This document shows, piece by piece, positions 23,713 through 36,399 of a stretch of 64,000 nucleotides of DNA; position 1 is the stretch's first letter; the number at the start of each line of letters is the position of its first letter. The notes under the pieces were generated by a model that worked only from the letters and a program-made list of their open reading frames with translations, searched no databases and was not told the DNA's origin. The DNA lies in contig OZ023192.1 of NCBI GenBank assembly GCA_963995505.1, forward strand, positions 14,863,001 through 14,927,000, written 5' to 3'. A program made the translations under genes and the position numbers. Origin of the DNA: Hypericum androsaemum (lineage: Eukaryota; Streptophyta; Magnoliopsida; Malpighiales; Hypericaceae).

Positions 23713-26523
23713 ATCAGATCGTGTTGGCAGATAACATAAAAACGCTAAACCTCTCCCTAGGGTGATTTTGAAGCGATCTTGGGCGATCTCCTTCTCCACC
23801 GTTTTTCCGGCGGCGGCGCCGGCCCTTGCCTCTCCGGTTTGGACATGGCTAGGCCGCCGCCGGTCCTAGGTGTGATGGCCACCCTTCCTCTTTAGCCGTT
23901 TCTCATAAACCAGATCGGGACGGCCCTTTTTCTGGTTTCCTCTTTCTCTCAATCTAGCCTCGCGGCTAGGGTTTTGTCTACTGCCTCCCCTACAATTACC
24001 ATGGTGATCTCACAGGCGGCACCTTCATGGACCCCAGGCGTTGTTCCTTCGGAGTCGGCGCCGGTCTCAACCTTTCCCCCATTGGGGGTTGATACTTCGA
24101 CTTTCATGGCCTTGCAGGGTGGTCTCCTCCCTCTACTTCAGCGGCTCTACGGATCTCTACTCTCCATAAACGGTCACCCTATTCAGGCGCTGTTCCATGG
24201 AGACAAGGAGGGTGTGGCTCTGTCCGAGGTTGGTACAAGGCACTATCCTGCTTTGACGCATGAGCCAGAAGATGCATAAGTCGGCGACAAGGCTGACCCA
24301 TCCACCACGCTCACAACAACCGTGGCAGCCACATCCGACCAGGTACGAAAGGAGGCAGAAGTCTCACAGACAGCTGAAGGTATTGTCTTATTTATAGAGA
24401 TAAGGAATGACTTTAAATTAGTAATTATTTATAGCTTGATTATTATTATTAGGAGTTTTAATTATAGTAAAATTATATGTATTAGGTTTCTTTTAGTTTT
24501 CTATAAATAGGACTTGTCTCTATTATTTTAGATGGTTGATTTGATAATAAAAATTAGGGTTTTCCCTTCTCGTCTTGTTGTTTCTGAGTATTCGTGAGAA
24601 TCAAGGAACAAGGCTCTATCGTTCTTGCTATACGCTTTCCGTCTGCATCAGTTGGTATCAGTGACCATCCGTATGCTCCTGTAAGATGCCGCCGAAATGG
24701 GACACACAGTGTCACACAAGGAGGCGGCCAGTCGCGATCACCTCGAGCACCGCATGGATGCTATGGAAGAACAAATGAACGAGGTACTAACCTTGCTTCG
24801 TTCGCTAGGTACCACGGTAATGAGTACCGCCCCGCACCACCCCGATGTTGCACCACCACCTGTCATCGAGCACAAGGAGTCGGATGATGAGGTTACCGTG
24901 GAGAACCTCTGGGAACCGCTTGTGCCAACCGATCAGATTTCATCCGACGATGAAGTTGCTGATTTCTTATTTGGTCCACCAATTTATGACTCTTATCCTG
25001 TTGAGGAGGACGAGGATAAAGATGTTATTGCTGGTGAGTTACTGAATGTGCCTTTACCTCAAGTTGTCTAAGATTTTGAGGTCGAGTATATCGAGCATAT
25101 TGATTTTCTTGGAGTTGACAAGTTCGCGTATACGGAAGGTTCTCTATTGTTGAACTTGTGGAATGGACTGAAGGAAGTAGAGCCTGCTCGAAAAAGTGAG
25201 TTCATGTTCTTTTCTCAAGAGATTATTTTCGGTTACCTCATTTCCAAGTATTTGTTCTGCTGGAATGAACGATATCAAATGTCACCACGTGGCTTGAAGG
25301 TGTTAAAGAGTGCGTGTACGACGATTTCAAGCTGGCTGACGACACCAAATTCGAGGGCGAATTTCTCCAACCGGGCGAGAATGATGGAGATAAGGAATGA
25401 CTTTAAATTAGTAATTATCTATAGTTTGATTATTATTATTGGAGTTTTAATTATAGTAGAATTATATATATTAGGTTTCTTTTAGTTTTCTATAAATAGG
25501 ACTTGTCCCTATTATTTTAGATGGTTGATTTGATAATAAAAATTAGGATTTTCCCTTCTCGTCTTGTTGTTTCCGAGTATTCGTGAGAATCAAGGAACAA
25601 AGCTCTATCGTTCTTGCTATACGCTTTCCGTCTGCATCACTTAGCCAATGCTATTGTGGTGCCGAGTAAGAGTCCAAATATTGAGAGGGCCCTGTAGGCT
25701 ATTGAATCCACAGACATTGATGTAAGTAGTACACTTGAGTTTGGTACATATTATCCAAGTTCAGAGCAATCCTTGGTTGTTTCAGGTGCTTTTGTTTCAA
25801 GTATAACGACCCTTACTAATGACATCATGGAGAGTGGTGTACGGGAAGCAATAGTGTCACCAGATTGCCCAAGTTTGGAGGTTAATGTCTCTAGCAATAT
25901 GGAACTCGTGGTGTCTACTGGCATGCAACATGTTGATTCGGATGCGGACTTGCCAGCTTTGTTGTCGCATGACGAGGGGGTGATTAAATTCGAGTTTGGA
26001 AGCCAGCTGATTTTAGACCTTAGACGAAATCAGATTCAAAATTCCTGCCCACCGGCGACTAGTCTCGCGATAGTTGCAAATGAGAGAGTTTGTGTGGTGC
26101 ACAAAGCAGGTTTTAATACCACGTTCGATGGGTATGACTCATATGAGTCCAGATGGATGACTGATCATGGCGATTCGGATGACGACATACGAGGAGTATG
26201 TTATGGCCAGGTTCGAGGCGATACAGTCGAAGAGGGCTAGTACTTCTTACACCGGGAAGGACTTGTATTGGCTGGATCCATACGGTGATGATTATTATCT
26301 TTGAAAGGTTCTGGCCGATGGTTACCCTGTACTGCTCTTGATTACCCGACTTGTGGGTTTCTTGAGTATGGTTACTAGTTATGGCAGTGGGTTAAGCTAG
26401 TTTAGTTATCCGTTTAGGCCATTATAGTTGTTTAACATTTTTCTTTTTTCTCTCTTTTCTCACCCCTGCTTGTCACATTTTCTTTTTCTTGATTAATAAA
26501 CGTTTCGTAATTTAGTATTAAAA
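23713..26523 (+). mobile_element. LINE-like retroposon with a 16-bp target duplication, interrupted by a small LTR element
   Basis: The 16-mer AACCACTCTCAAGGCC is exact at 23697-23712 and 26524-26539. The right end has an A-rich tail (TTAGTATTAAAAA), so this is target-primed retroposition on the plus strand. Only short open frames remain (23974-24279 and 25773-26240), with no reverse transcriptase seen. Without the nested LTR element it is about 1.57 kb. It is probably a non-autonomous or internally deleted LINE; I could not match its reading frames to a family. Confidence 0.8.
24397..25639 (+). mobile_element. Short non-autonomous LTR retrotransposon (TRIM-like) nested in the LINE-like element
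   Basis: Two near-identical direct repeats of about 254 bp, GAGATAAGGAATGACTTT... to ...CCGTCTGCATCA, lie at 24397-24650 and 25387-25639. Right after the first comes GTTGGTATCAGTGACC, resembling the initiator-Met tRNA primer site. The 736-bp interior has a gag-like 124-codon frame (24697-25071, beginning MGHTVSHKEAASRDHL) and no pol. Target duplications are not clean. Confidence 0.82.
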
Positions 26524-26539
26524 AACCACTCTCAAGGCC

Positions 26540-29386
26540 TCTCATAATTAAATTTTATTTCTAATACATACACACACATAGGAATATCCATGAAATATTT
26601 GATATCTTAATTTGCTAACCAATCCAAAAGCTTTGCAATTCCAAATAGTTATGAGAAATTAAGCATAATGCATTTGCTAAAAGCTAACAGTTTGGTTAGT
26701 AGCACTTGTGATAGTTATTTTAATGGAAAAATTACTGTAGCATCCCTCGTATTTGACTAAATCGACGATTTAGTCCCCCTATTTCAAAAATTATTTTTCT
26801 ATCTCTTGTGTTTGATTTTATCATACTCTTCGATCCCTCGCTGACGTATCCATTCTTTTTTCTATTTTTTCACTGAAATGACCAAAATATTCTTAAAAAA
26901 TTCTAATTTCTTCCTTGTGTCGACCTTGACCATGGAGCTCCGGCATGGGGGTCGTTTCGAACAACTTCCGATAACTCCTCCGGCGAACAACTTCCAGTAA
27001 CTCCTCCGGTTTAGGGTTCTCGCTCTCTTCTTCGGATTGCACAAGCCCAAAGAGTCAAAAACAGTGTTTTGTTTTCTATCTTATTATTATTAATAATTTT
27101 TATTTTAATTAGCCAACCCCAACCAACCCAGCGTTATCAGTTGTATGGTCCGAAACAACTGACACAGCTATGGCAGGTACGCCGGCGGCCTCAGCTACCC
27201 CCATCCGGTTCGGAATCCCACCTCCACCCCCAACCGCCGCCGCTCCCTCCGGAACGCCGCCGTCCGCGTCCGCCCGGCGTTGACTCCATCTCTTCGAGTC
27301 AGAGCTTCTTCTTCTTCTTCCTCGGACTCCGTTTCCTCCCAAGGTTCCGCCTATTTCTCTTCTCCGTCTTCTTGTTAATGGAAATGTCACTGAACAGATT
27401 GTACGACACTGGTTTAGTATAGTAATACTCCTCGAAATAGCTTAGATTGGAGCGAGAAAAGGTTTCTTCCTTCGCCGTCTCGTCAAAGACTCGTGGCCGG
27501 AACCCCAAAATAAACCCAAAATCTGATCTTTTCTATAATCAGTGACAATAAATTCCTCCTCGCTAAACATACTTGCATGATTCACTAAGAATTTATCATA
27601 TTAAAACTAACCACCTCCACCAAAACCCCGAGCGGTTAATTATGTGTTCGTTAATCAAATCATGGCCATTTTTTTCCCCTGCTTTCAACATCAAAAAATT
27701 ACAAATGCCTAGATTAATTCACATGGAGTGTTCCAACTTAACTAAATATTTCAACTTCAAATATACAATAAAAAATATATTAAAATATGGCTGTGAGAGA
27801 TTTGTCGTTTTTTTAATTAAATTAGTGAGCTTGGCTTATTTGAAACTAAACAGGCGACCACGAACTAATGATATTGTCTCCATGTTTGTCGTCACGGGGA
27901 CACCACAACTCCAAAACAACTAATTACTAATTAGCGCCCACCTAATCAGCATTACTTACTCACTGACTAAACGAGGATTATGATATCCTTAAACTACTAA
28001 TTAATCTTCGACCTCATCCGGTGCTTCTTCTGGTAAATACTTGTCCAAAATCTAGGGCTTGCTTCGTCCACTGGTTTATGGGTTACCCAAAAGAAGTTGC
28101 CTACGTGTCACCGTTGACTTGCTTACGTGTACGCACAAATTTGGTAGCTCTATAATATATTATTATATATCTATATGTCTCCATCACCTTTTTAAATTTA
28201 TTTGGGCTTAGCTGTTTCTTAATGCTTCCGGCAAAAATAGTTGAACGTTGAAGGGGTTCGTATTTATTTATTTGCATGGGGACCAATACACGTATTTTAT
28301 AAATATAAGAACGAAGAAGCACTCTACAATTAATTATTCGTTCTAACTTAACCAATAATCTCAAATTTGAGTTTAGAAAATTCAACGGTTGTTAAATACT
28401 TGTTATAAGAATTTTGCGACAATTCAAAAATACTATCCGATTTAAACCTGAATTAATAGGCTCAGTCCGGATATAAAGTGAAACGCTAAAATACATTATG
28501 TATGTATAAGGGCTAAATGTGGATACAGGATCCAAAGCATGTGTGGCTAGTGTTGCACTGTTTACTATATTAAGCCCTTCAGCTTTCATGCGAATTATCA
28601 GCTACGTACTTATATTTTATTTAGTATATCTAGTTAACTGCTTTGTCCAACGATTTAATTTAATAGTATTATTGGTAGACGTACGTACTTAATGTCTCAT
28701 ATTATAATTTGCCGATTAGACAAAAAACCACCTGGCTCTTTTCAGGAATTATCGAGAACTTTCACGTTATTATTTAATTATCTCCGTATATATTCTAGTT
28801 AATATCAACCGTGTCGAATAATTCAGGTTCAAACTTTTCGTTATTAAATGGCGTGTAAGATTGAAACGTGAAGGGAGGGGATTGGCCTGGAACTGAAAAG
28901 TTTCATATGATTTCACATGCTTGGCTTCTCATTAATTGGTGCCACAAACTGGAAAGAGATAAATATAGGATACACATTTATTAGAACCACCAAATTATCC
29001 TACGAGGTGGCAGCATACGGCATACCACAGGCTAAAGCCAACCAGGGATATCAAATGCCAATTCACTATTGCGTCTCTTCTTCGTAATGTCCAATTATAT
29101 TTAATTACGTAATTAGTCTTTGTACAGTAAATAAATATAGCAGCAGATACTAAAAAATATAGACCAAAAAGTTTAAAAAAATCAAACCAAAAGAACATTT
29201 GTGTGTGTGTTAGCTAATATTCAGATTGTATCACCGAGATTATAAAACATGTTACATATCTTACATATGCTTGTTCTAAATTTAAAAAGTATTTCGAGTT
29301 CAAACTCCGAAAATGTAGTTGTGTTAGAAGAATTTTATCACGATTTATAATCTTACCTTATCCGAATTTAGATTAGTCAAGGATAT
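26540..29386. other. Intergenic, with one unpaired transposon end near 26700-27060
   Basis: The stretch 26727-26900 (ACTGTAGCATCCCTCGTATTTG..., GATTTAGTCCCCCTATTT) has the look of a TIR-element end, but I found no partner. A GC-rich block at 27160-27330 has a short ATG frame (MAGTPAASATPIRFGIPPP) that stops within 40 codons. No gene is supported. Sequence from 27400 to 29386 is AT-rich and featureless. Confidence 0.45.
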
Positions 29387-29882
29387 TGTTGGAAATTTAG
29401 CAACTTAGAGAACAATACGCGCAAAGAACACGGACGCAAGAGATAACGTGGTTTGGCCTAGTGTCTATATCCACGGACAGAAAGGAGAACTTTTATTGAT
29501 GGACTCCAGTCACAAACTCATACAAAATCTTAGGGTAACATGCTTTTATATAGAGGTAAACCCTTGTACATCAAGTAAGCTATCTAGGTCAAATTAAGAG
29601 TCCAAAACCTAGTTCGAATATAATAGAAAATAAGCCCTCGAATCATTTCCTCTTTAATTTCTCGACATCTCTAACAATCTCCACCTTGGCGAGAAATTAT
29701 CATGTGGATGAATCATGAAGCTCCATCCGAACTTCAACAAACTCCACCCTGATGAAATACTGCCACATGAAGAACCATGAGAACTTGAGAAACCAAATCG
29801 ACTCTACCAGCTCCACCTTGACCATAGATACACCGCCATCAATAATACCATCTCAACTTTCTCACCACTTTTTTCTGTTCAA

Positions 29883-30764
29883 TCACATGGAGTCAGCCCT
29901 CAAGCTCGAGCTTCCGAGCTTGCTTGGCCTATTCTCTCTAATCTCCATTGAACCCCAACTAGCAAGTCCACATGCTGAAGTAACCTTGTAACCAATAGAC
30001 GCGTTCTCTATTTTTCGGTCAGCCCCATGCTCCATAACCTCGAACAGCTTCTTCGCTGGACCTTCTTGCCTCATACCAATGCTACCTTCTTGCCTCATAC
30101 CAATGCTACATGTCATAGCATACAAAGGGCAACTTTTTATTTCACCAAGTAGAACCCTCGACATGCCACGAACTCTACCGTTTGGCCATGAGTGAGATAC
30201 CCGATTCACCCGTGGTGCTACCAACGGCTTCGCATTCTCCATGCAAAACCTACCCAACACCTTTGACGTGCATGTCTCTTTAGACAACCATAGCAGAAAC
30301 TTGCTAACTTTGTCTCCGCGAATCCCAACTCCACTCAAACTATTCATGTCAAGCTTTTGCTCCATCACATAAGAGCTTTTCTCCCCTCTATCGGAAACCA
30401 ACGATGTGACTCCACTTACAACCGTGTTTCCCACTAACCTGTAGGTGTTTCTAGCATTTCTTTCACCCTTCATCATCACTACAGCATCCTTCTCCACCTC
30501 TATTAGCCTGCCTACAACATTATAGTTGTACCCACTATAATCCAAGGCTCCTAACGAGGTTAAATTCCTCTCCAACTTTGGAACATGCCTAACCCCACAC
30601 AATTTTCTCTCAACACCATCCCACATCTTGATTTGGATATCACCTATGCCAGCAATTCTGCAAGTAGAACTATCACCCATAGTTACCATACTTGAATCAA
30701 CGTACTTGTAGGTGTCGAACCACCCTCTCTTGGGCGTCATATGGAAAGAGCAAGCGCTATCCAA
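29883..30764 (-). pseudogene. Copia protease start fused to a pol-tail remnant
   Basis: The 293-codon frame begins with DSACSFHMTPKRGWFDTY, the usual copia protease region (D-S-A/G catalytic motif), followed by pre-integrase sequence (LCGVRHVPKLERNLTSLG). It then passes into FLLWLSKETCTSKVLGRF and KPLVAP...CPLYAM. The latter resemble the end of copia reverse transcriptase (family pattern LSQ..YI.KVL.RF.M..AKPV, then LMYAM). Integrase and the RT catalytic YVDD block are absent. The same join is present in copies 2 and 3. Confidence 0.75.
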
Positions 30765-30767
30765 AAT

Positions 30768-31607
30768 CTAGGAATCAGAATGCTTTGGACTTGATAAAAT
30801 AGAAAGAAGATCACCATCTGACCCGTCCGAATGTGAGGCCACATTCACGGAACCTGATCCTTTTTTCTCGCGATCCTGAGTTCTTTTTGGACAATCCTTC
30901 TTCACGTGCCCTTTTTCTCCGCACTCGAAGCAATTTTCCTTGAACCTCCTTGACCACGACTTGGATCCCTTCCCGTCTTTTGCCCCACTACGATCACCAT
31001 GGCTACCCCTCATAACCAGCCCTTCTGCTTGTTCATCGCCAATTTTCATTCTTTGATGAAACCGTAGCAGAGCACTTGTGATATCTTCCAACACCGGGGA
31101 CTCCTTCCCCCAAGTTAGAGTTGTAACCAAATTTTTGTAGGAGCCAGGTAAAGAATTCAGCAGCAACAATGCCTTGTCTTCTTCCTCGAACTTCACATCA
31201 ACCTTTCTCAAGTCGCTCACAAGTTGACTGAAACTATTAATGTGTTAGCTCAAATCTGAGCCCTCCTTCATCTTGAGCCTGTACAATCTTTGCTTAAGAT
31301 AAAGTTTGTTCGACAAAGACTTAGACATATACCTTGCCTCCAATTTCTTCCATACCTCAGCTGGTGACTCCTCATCCATGACGTGATACATCACATCATC
31401 TGCCAAGCACAAGTGAATTGTCACCACCGCCTTGGCCCCATCTCCTTCCATTATTGCTCCTCCATCTTCTTGGACTTCTTCTCCGAGAGCGCGATGACCA
31501 TCCCTTGTTGCACGAGGAGATCCTTGACACGCCTTTGCCATAACCCAAATTTCGAAGAACCATCGAACTTCACAAGAGCAAACTTCGCACCGTCCGTTAT
31601 TCTCCAA
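30768..31607 (-). pseudogene. Copia gag (two frames) with CCHC zinc knuckle
   Basis: Minus-strand frames 31607-31245 and 31220-30768 encode a copia gag polyprotein: YMSKSLSNKLYLKQRLYRLK in the first part, and LLLLNSLPGSYKNLVTTL plus the nucleic-acid-binding knuckle CFECGEKGHVKKDC in the second. A stop codon near 31244 splits them, so the gag of this copy is broken. The same gag occurs at 48152-48760. Confidence 0.85.
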
Positions 31608-32299
31608 CCCAAGCTCTTGATACCAATTGTTAGGAATTCAGCAATTTAGAGAACAATACGCGCAAAGAACACGGACGCAAGAAATAACATGGTTCGGCCT
31701 AATGCCTACATCTACGGAGAGAAAGGAGAACTTTTATTGATGGACTCGACAAAGCCATACAAAACCTTAGAACATGCCTTTATATAGAGGCAAACCCTTG
31801 TACATCAAGTAAGCTATATAGGTCACATTAAGAGTCCAAAACCTAGTCCGAATAGAATAGGAAACAAGTCCTCAAATCGTTTCCTCTTTAATTTCTCAAC
31901 ATCTCTAACGGATATAAATGTATAGCAGATGATTTCAGGATTCTAATTATTTGGTGGCCAAATAACCGAAGTTCATAAAACCAGTGTTCTTGTCATTATT
32001 GTTAACCTAAATTTCACGGGTCGATTCAAAAGCGTAGGAAATTTTTTTAGTTCTTTTTCAAGCGTTTATACGCTTGATAACCTGTTTCGTGACACACCTA
32101 AAAATATGATCAACATTAACAGCTAAATCTTTGGCGAAGCTCACTTGAGATATGTTCTTATCTCGCTCCCGTTGTGATATAATTATCTTTAGAATTTTTT
32201 TTGAGTAATAAAATTGTAATTATAAAAAAACTTATTAAATCTTCCTAAGGAGGTTAAGAATCATAATAAGGAAGCATATATACAAGACTAAACTAAGGA

Positions 32300-32865
32300 G
32301 TGAATTTTACTTATGTTCCAGTTGCCGCAGCCTCTTCCGTCGTGTCGTCGCCCGTCGCTGGCACCAGGAAGTGTATCAAGCATTGCTCGTTCAATCTGCC
32401 ATCGACCAGCTCCAGTAGTCGTGTTAGAAAACCTACTGAGAAGGTCGCTGCTCTTTTGAAGTTGCCATTGCAGAAGCTTAAGATCAAGTCCCTGGCGCGT
32501 CCTCCTTCGGCACGCTCCCTTGGCTCAGTTATGACGGGCTTGGAGGCTCATGACGATGAATTTAATGCGGAGCTTACTGTGGATTAAACGAGCGGCTTGT
32601 GGTCCGGAGCTTTTTTGGTCCTTTGACCCCCGTGATTTCCTCGTTGTGTTGTTTTGTTTTGGTGTGGTTCGGTGTATTTGCGGGGTTTTCTCCTTAGGGC
32701 TTTTGTTGTACTTAGGCGCTAGTACTCAGATAGTGCACTTCAGCTTCGTTCTGATGTTCATTATCTGGTACGCAATGTACGATGTCTGTGATGTTTTACT
32801 CTCTTGGCAGTCAATCTTGGAGAACATACAACTTCATTTATTAAAAAAAAGGACTTTACAAATTC
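32300..32865 (+). mobile_element. 5'-truncated LINE tail
   Basis: A 94-codon frame (32300-32587; ...EKVAALLKLPLQKLKIK...) is followed by an untranslated tail with GGTACGCAATGTACG and a terminal A-run (32837-32846). The same arrangement and related protein sequence appear at 60331-60813, where an insertion in an intron can be proven. Target duplications are not clear here. Confidence 0.6.
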
Positions 32866-33099
32866 CTGACGGGTAGTACAACTAGGTAACGATTAGATTA
32901 GTAATGTAAGTATAGTAATTACAATGCTAGTTACGTCGCTTAAACAGCTATTACAATAAGACATTGATTGCTGATGATGTCATGATGATGGAGAGAATGA
33001 CACCGGCAATTTTGCAGCAACCATAGTGGAGTTCATCAACTGCATAAAATTGCAGCTCTTCTCTAGGACAGGCGAAGATCAATCACCAACTGAGTTCAT

Positions 33100-33290
33100 T
33101 ATTTCCAACAGAATCCAAAAAAGAGATGTGGAATCTACAATGAAGAAAGTCATCAAAAGTAGAGATGTGGTGTTTCATGAATAAGAGACATGTTCTCCTC
33201 TGACCATTGATCAATTATTTTGGGTGGGTACTGAATTAGAAGAGAAATTGTCATCAGGGGGAGCAAATATTGTCGACCAGAATACTCCAA
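33100..33290 (+). pseudogene. Copia integrase C-terminal scrap
   Basis: The plus frame reads STMKKVIKSRDVVFHE then a stop, and continues TCSPLTIDQLFWV. The SRDVVF pattern is typical of the linker after the copia integrase core. It is short and broken, with no LTR nearby. Confidence 0.4.
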
Positions 33291-33589
33291 TTCTGAGTAT
33301 GTGGATTACAATTGACTTTTTGAATTGCTAATAATTTTTGAAGGCGGCACACCGTAGGACATTCAATTGTTTTGCGTTAGAGGTCTGGACTGGAACCGAA
33401 TTGTATTTTTGGTTCGGATCAGGTCCAGATTCAGAGAATGAATGGTCCAGTTCGGGTCTTTGTTTTTCTTACTTTTCGAGATCTCGGTTCTAGTGGTTTG
33501 AAATGGATCGAGTCGGGTCGAACACTCCTAGTATTAACCAAATTTGTACGGGTTCAAACCAACATTTTTTTAAATGGATCACAAGGTAG

Positions 33590-33935
33590 GGTTGGATTGG
33601 GTACGGAATGCCATTATTCCAAACCGTTTGGAATGAAGACATGCGGGAACTTTTTTGCAAACGCGCTAAAATAAGGAGACCAAAATAAAAAAAAGTCACG
33701 TACAAACACAGGCCGGATACAAATGCCATTATCATATAACTGCGCATGCCAGTATCACATAACTACACATACCAGTGTGATCTTTTTACAAAAATGCTAA
33801 AATACGGGGACCAAAATAAAAAAAACTATGCGTGCTATTATCATCAACGGGGACTTGCCATTTTCACAAAAACAAATGTCATTATCACATAAATGCGCTT
33901 GTCATTATCACATACCTGCGCTTGCCACTGCGGTC
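33590..33935. repeat. Small irregular direct repeats
   Basis: The unit GCTAAAATA(A/C)GG(A/G)GACCAAAATAAAA occurs twice (33664, 33791). TCATTATCACATA-type blocks recur about every 30-40 bp to 33920. TCCAAACCGTTYGGAAT occurs at 33617 and 33943. The function is unknown. Confidence 0.5.
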
Positions 33936-34045
33936 CCCTTCACTCCAAACCGTTCGGAATCAATTCCTTCACTCCGTACTCAATCCAAAGCCTCACAAGG
34001 AGACCCGGGTTTTGGCGGACCAGGTTTTTTGAAGGTCGTATTTTA

Positions 34046-34369
34046 TTAACCCTGAAACACCGAGTCAAACATCTGGTACACCCGGCTCGACGGCTGGTGC
34101 ACCGACGTCACGATGGTCTTCCCCTTCAGGGCCAGCGACCCCAGCGTGGCGATGAGCCGGTGCGCAGCTGTCAAGTCCAGGCCTGATGTGGGCTCGTCCA
34201 AGATTAGCAAGCTCGGGTTCACGAGCATCTCGTGCCCTATACTCACTCTCTTCCTCTCCCCTCTGGATACCCCCGGATGAATGCGTTCCCTGTGATGGTG
34301 TCCTTGCATTTGGTCAGGCCCAGCTCGAAGATCACGGACTCGGCCACCGCGGTCTTCTCGTCCCCATTT
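34046..34369 (-). pseudogene. ABCG25-like half-transporter pseudogene fragment (ATPase core)
   Basis: Minus-strand sequence from about 34369 reads [20 protein letters not shown] then [11 protein letters not shown] one-base frameshift intervenes, then [27 protein letters not shown] and [17 protein letters not shown]. These are the ABC signature, Walker B and H-loop region of a white-brown (ABCG) half-transporter. As I recall the family, the GNxFIRG and HQPSSRVxQMFD wording is closest to ABCG25, a plasma-membrane ABA exporter. Only about 105 residues remain; there is no Walker A and no membrane domain. The frameshift and SRGER in place of SGGER mark it as a relic. Confidence 0.8.
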
Positions 34370-35111
34370 TCTAAATATCAAATAATTCTAAATATTTTCT
34401 AATTTTATTACAAATGTTATCATTTATGAATATTGAAATAATAATTTAATCATTTTTAATTAAAGAAAACTCGAGAATTTTTTTTCTAAAAATAAATTTT
34501 GGATAATTTGAGCTCAATCGAATGTGAACTAATCGATCCAACCGCTCTCTGAATTTTTCATAAAAATGGCCTTATGTTAGAATTTGTTCGACCAATCAAC
34601 TGCAGATTTTAAAACAATAGTTCAACCTATGAAAATGCAAATATTGCAGTGTCATTTGGCGGCAAATTAACCAAATGTAATGGAGCTCCGGATTTGTCAA
34701 AAGCCTTTGAGCTAATGGTACAAGAGAGAGAAACGAATGACGGAGATACAACTGCCCAAAGTGCGTGGTAAAGGTGTTGGATCCGTCTTTTACACAGACA
34801 TCAAGGTCCTGACAAATTGTTTTTTTATACCATAGACTTAAAAATATGATTTTGTTTTTTAGATGGCTAGCAGCAAAATTTGAAATTCAAATTGTGGGTG
34901 TTTAGTTAAGAACTTTCACGTTTATTAATGAAAACCACACCTCGCTAAACCAATTGAAAGGAAAGCTCGGACAATTTTTTATATAGATTTACAAAGGAAG
35001 TTGTAGGATCCAAATATTACCTCACCATAACGTAATAAAATAATCGTCTTATTAATCTCTGAAATCTTATCATAATAGAGTTAGAATCTATGTCTTTCAA
35101 CAATTAGACAA

Positions 35112-35719
35112 CGCCATTCGTGAGCCATGGAAGGGAGAGATTCTATACAAAGTTGAGTACTTTTTATGGATAGCATTGCAAGGAAAGTTACCAACTAGAG
35201 ATAACTTCATCCGAATATGACAACTGGAAGCTTGGGACTGCTTATGCCCTCTTTGTGGGATATATGATGAGTCAGTTGAGCATCTTTTTCTCCATTGTCC
35301 GGTGTCTTGGAAGGTATGAAATTATTTTGCCAAGAAAGTAGGGGTTCATTGGTGTATGGAAGGCGATATTATCGGATCATGGTCGAGATGGTCTTTTTTG
35401 TTGTGTGATGGCATGGGCAAGAAGGCCCTGTTTGCAATCTTCGGGTTGGTTTTGTGGGGTCTGTGGAACCTCCAAAATCGAGCAATATTCCAAGACGAGT
35501 CATGCAACGAGAGCTTCTTTTTCATACTATTATTCATCAGATCTAGGAATGGCTTTCCTGGTCATCAGCCTCGGTGGATTTTGTAGAGCAGGATGTAATC
35601 TTGCTATTAGATTCTATTAATACTGCTCCTTAGTGGGCAGGTACCTATAAATCTTAGGAGTTATTAGGCATACTGTAAAATTTTTTTGGTGAATATACAA
35701 AATTTAGTTATAAAAAAAT
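35112..35719 (+). mobile_element. 5'-truncated LINE with zf-RVT domain and 10-bp target duplication
   Basis: AATTAGACAA flanks it at 35102-35111 and 35720-35729, with an A-rich tail before the right copy. The interior encodes, with stops, the zinc-knuckle domain at the end of plant LINE polyproteins: FLWIALQGKLPTRDNF, then CPLCGIYDESVEHLFLHCP. It is dead. Confidence 0.85.
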
Positions 35720-35768
35720 AATTAGACAAACTTCCATCGGTTGGTCACTTTTAGAAATATAATCCACG

Positions 35769-36235
35769 CTAAGGAGCGGAAGTAGGTTTAGGAAGTTCTC
35801 CGCAGTCAAAACTATCAATCAGGCCAAATATTTTTCAAGAATGCCTATAAAGCATAGTTTTCAGCATCATTTTTATTCAATTACAATTTCCCTCGAATAA
35901 CTCCTGCATCCACCCCGCCACATATGACATCGCCACTAGTAAAGCAATGTGCCACCTCCTCTCTCGAGCGTACTTTTCGAGGATGGCCGCCACGAGTTTG
36001 TTCCCGTTCTTCACGTAGGAGCTTCCTACGTGCCTCCCTAGTGCAATCGCGTCCTCTAGGGAGGAACAACGGATGCACGGCGTCCCCGGCCACCGTGAAT
36101 CCATCTTTGCTGAAGGCTATGGCCCATGGGTAACGGAACATGAGCGGGGCCCACGACAAGGACGAGGGATCCGATTGGTCAACCACTTTCTTGAACAGCA
36201 AGGGAAGATTTGGTGAGCGGTAAAACAGCTCTTTT
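35769..36235 (-). pseudogene. Inverted last-exon fragment of the MO1/MO2-type monooxygenase (copy A)
   Basis: Minus-strand sequence matches the final exon of the monooxygenase genes at 53200 and 58531: NLPLLFKKVVDQSDPSS, APLMFRYPWAIAF, TVAGDAVHP, ARERRWHIALLVAMSYVAGW, ending in a GELPKP-type C-terminus. A 9-bp deletion follows AIAF. A deletion of nearly 30 bp then removes the MTPDLVQGG segment and shifts the frame, and two later stops break the tail. Exons 1-4 are absent, and the orientation is opposite to the other copies. Confidence 0.85.
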
Positions 36236-36399
36236 AGTTTTACCTGTATCATTAAACTGGTGGACCACACAGCGATGAGCATGACCTTCGGTATAGACTG
36301 ATAAGCCGCAGACTGCGTATCGACCTGAATAGACCGGTGGTGCGAGGGGGCGGATTTGGTGGGGCTAGTCTCCACCCATGGGGACTAAAGAGATATTGA

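Larger units (their letters stand above)
29387..31909 (-). mobile_element. Deletion-derivative Ty1/copia retrotransposon, copy 1
   Basis: Direct LTRs of about 285 bp lie at 29387-29676 and 31628-31909, with TGTT...AACA-type ends and GGATA flanking both sides (29381-29385 and 31910-31914). On the minus strand the primer site AATTGGTATCAAGAGC abuts the right LTR and a purine tract (AAGGTGGAGAT) abuts the left. The interior codes for gag with a zinc knuckle and a protease-like start, then jumps to a remnant from the end of pol. Integrase core and most of reverse transcriptase are missing. Confidence 0.9.

Noticed and set aside
27069..27422. 117-codon plus-strand frame with phenylalanine and proline runs
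   Set aside because: Runs derive from CTT repeats and GC-rich DNA; no domain, splice pattern or promoter could be supported.
32300..32876. Possible small protein gene
   Set aside because: It matches the arrangement of the LINE tail proven at 60331-60813, including the terminal A-run.
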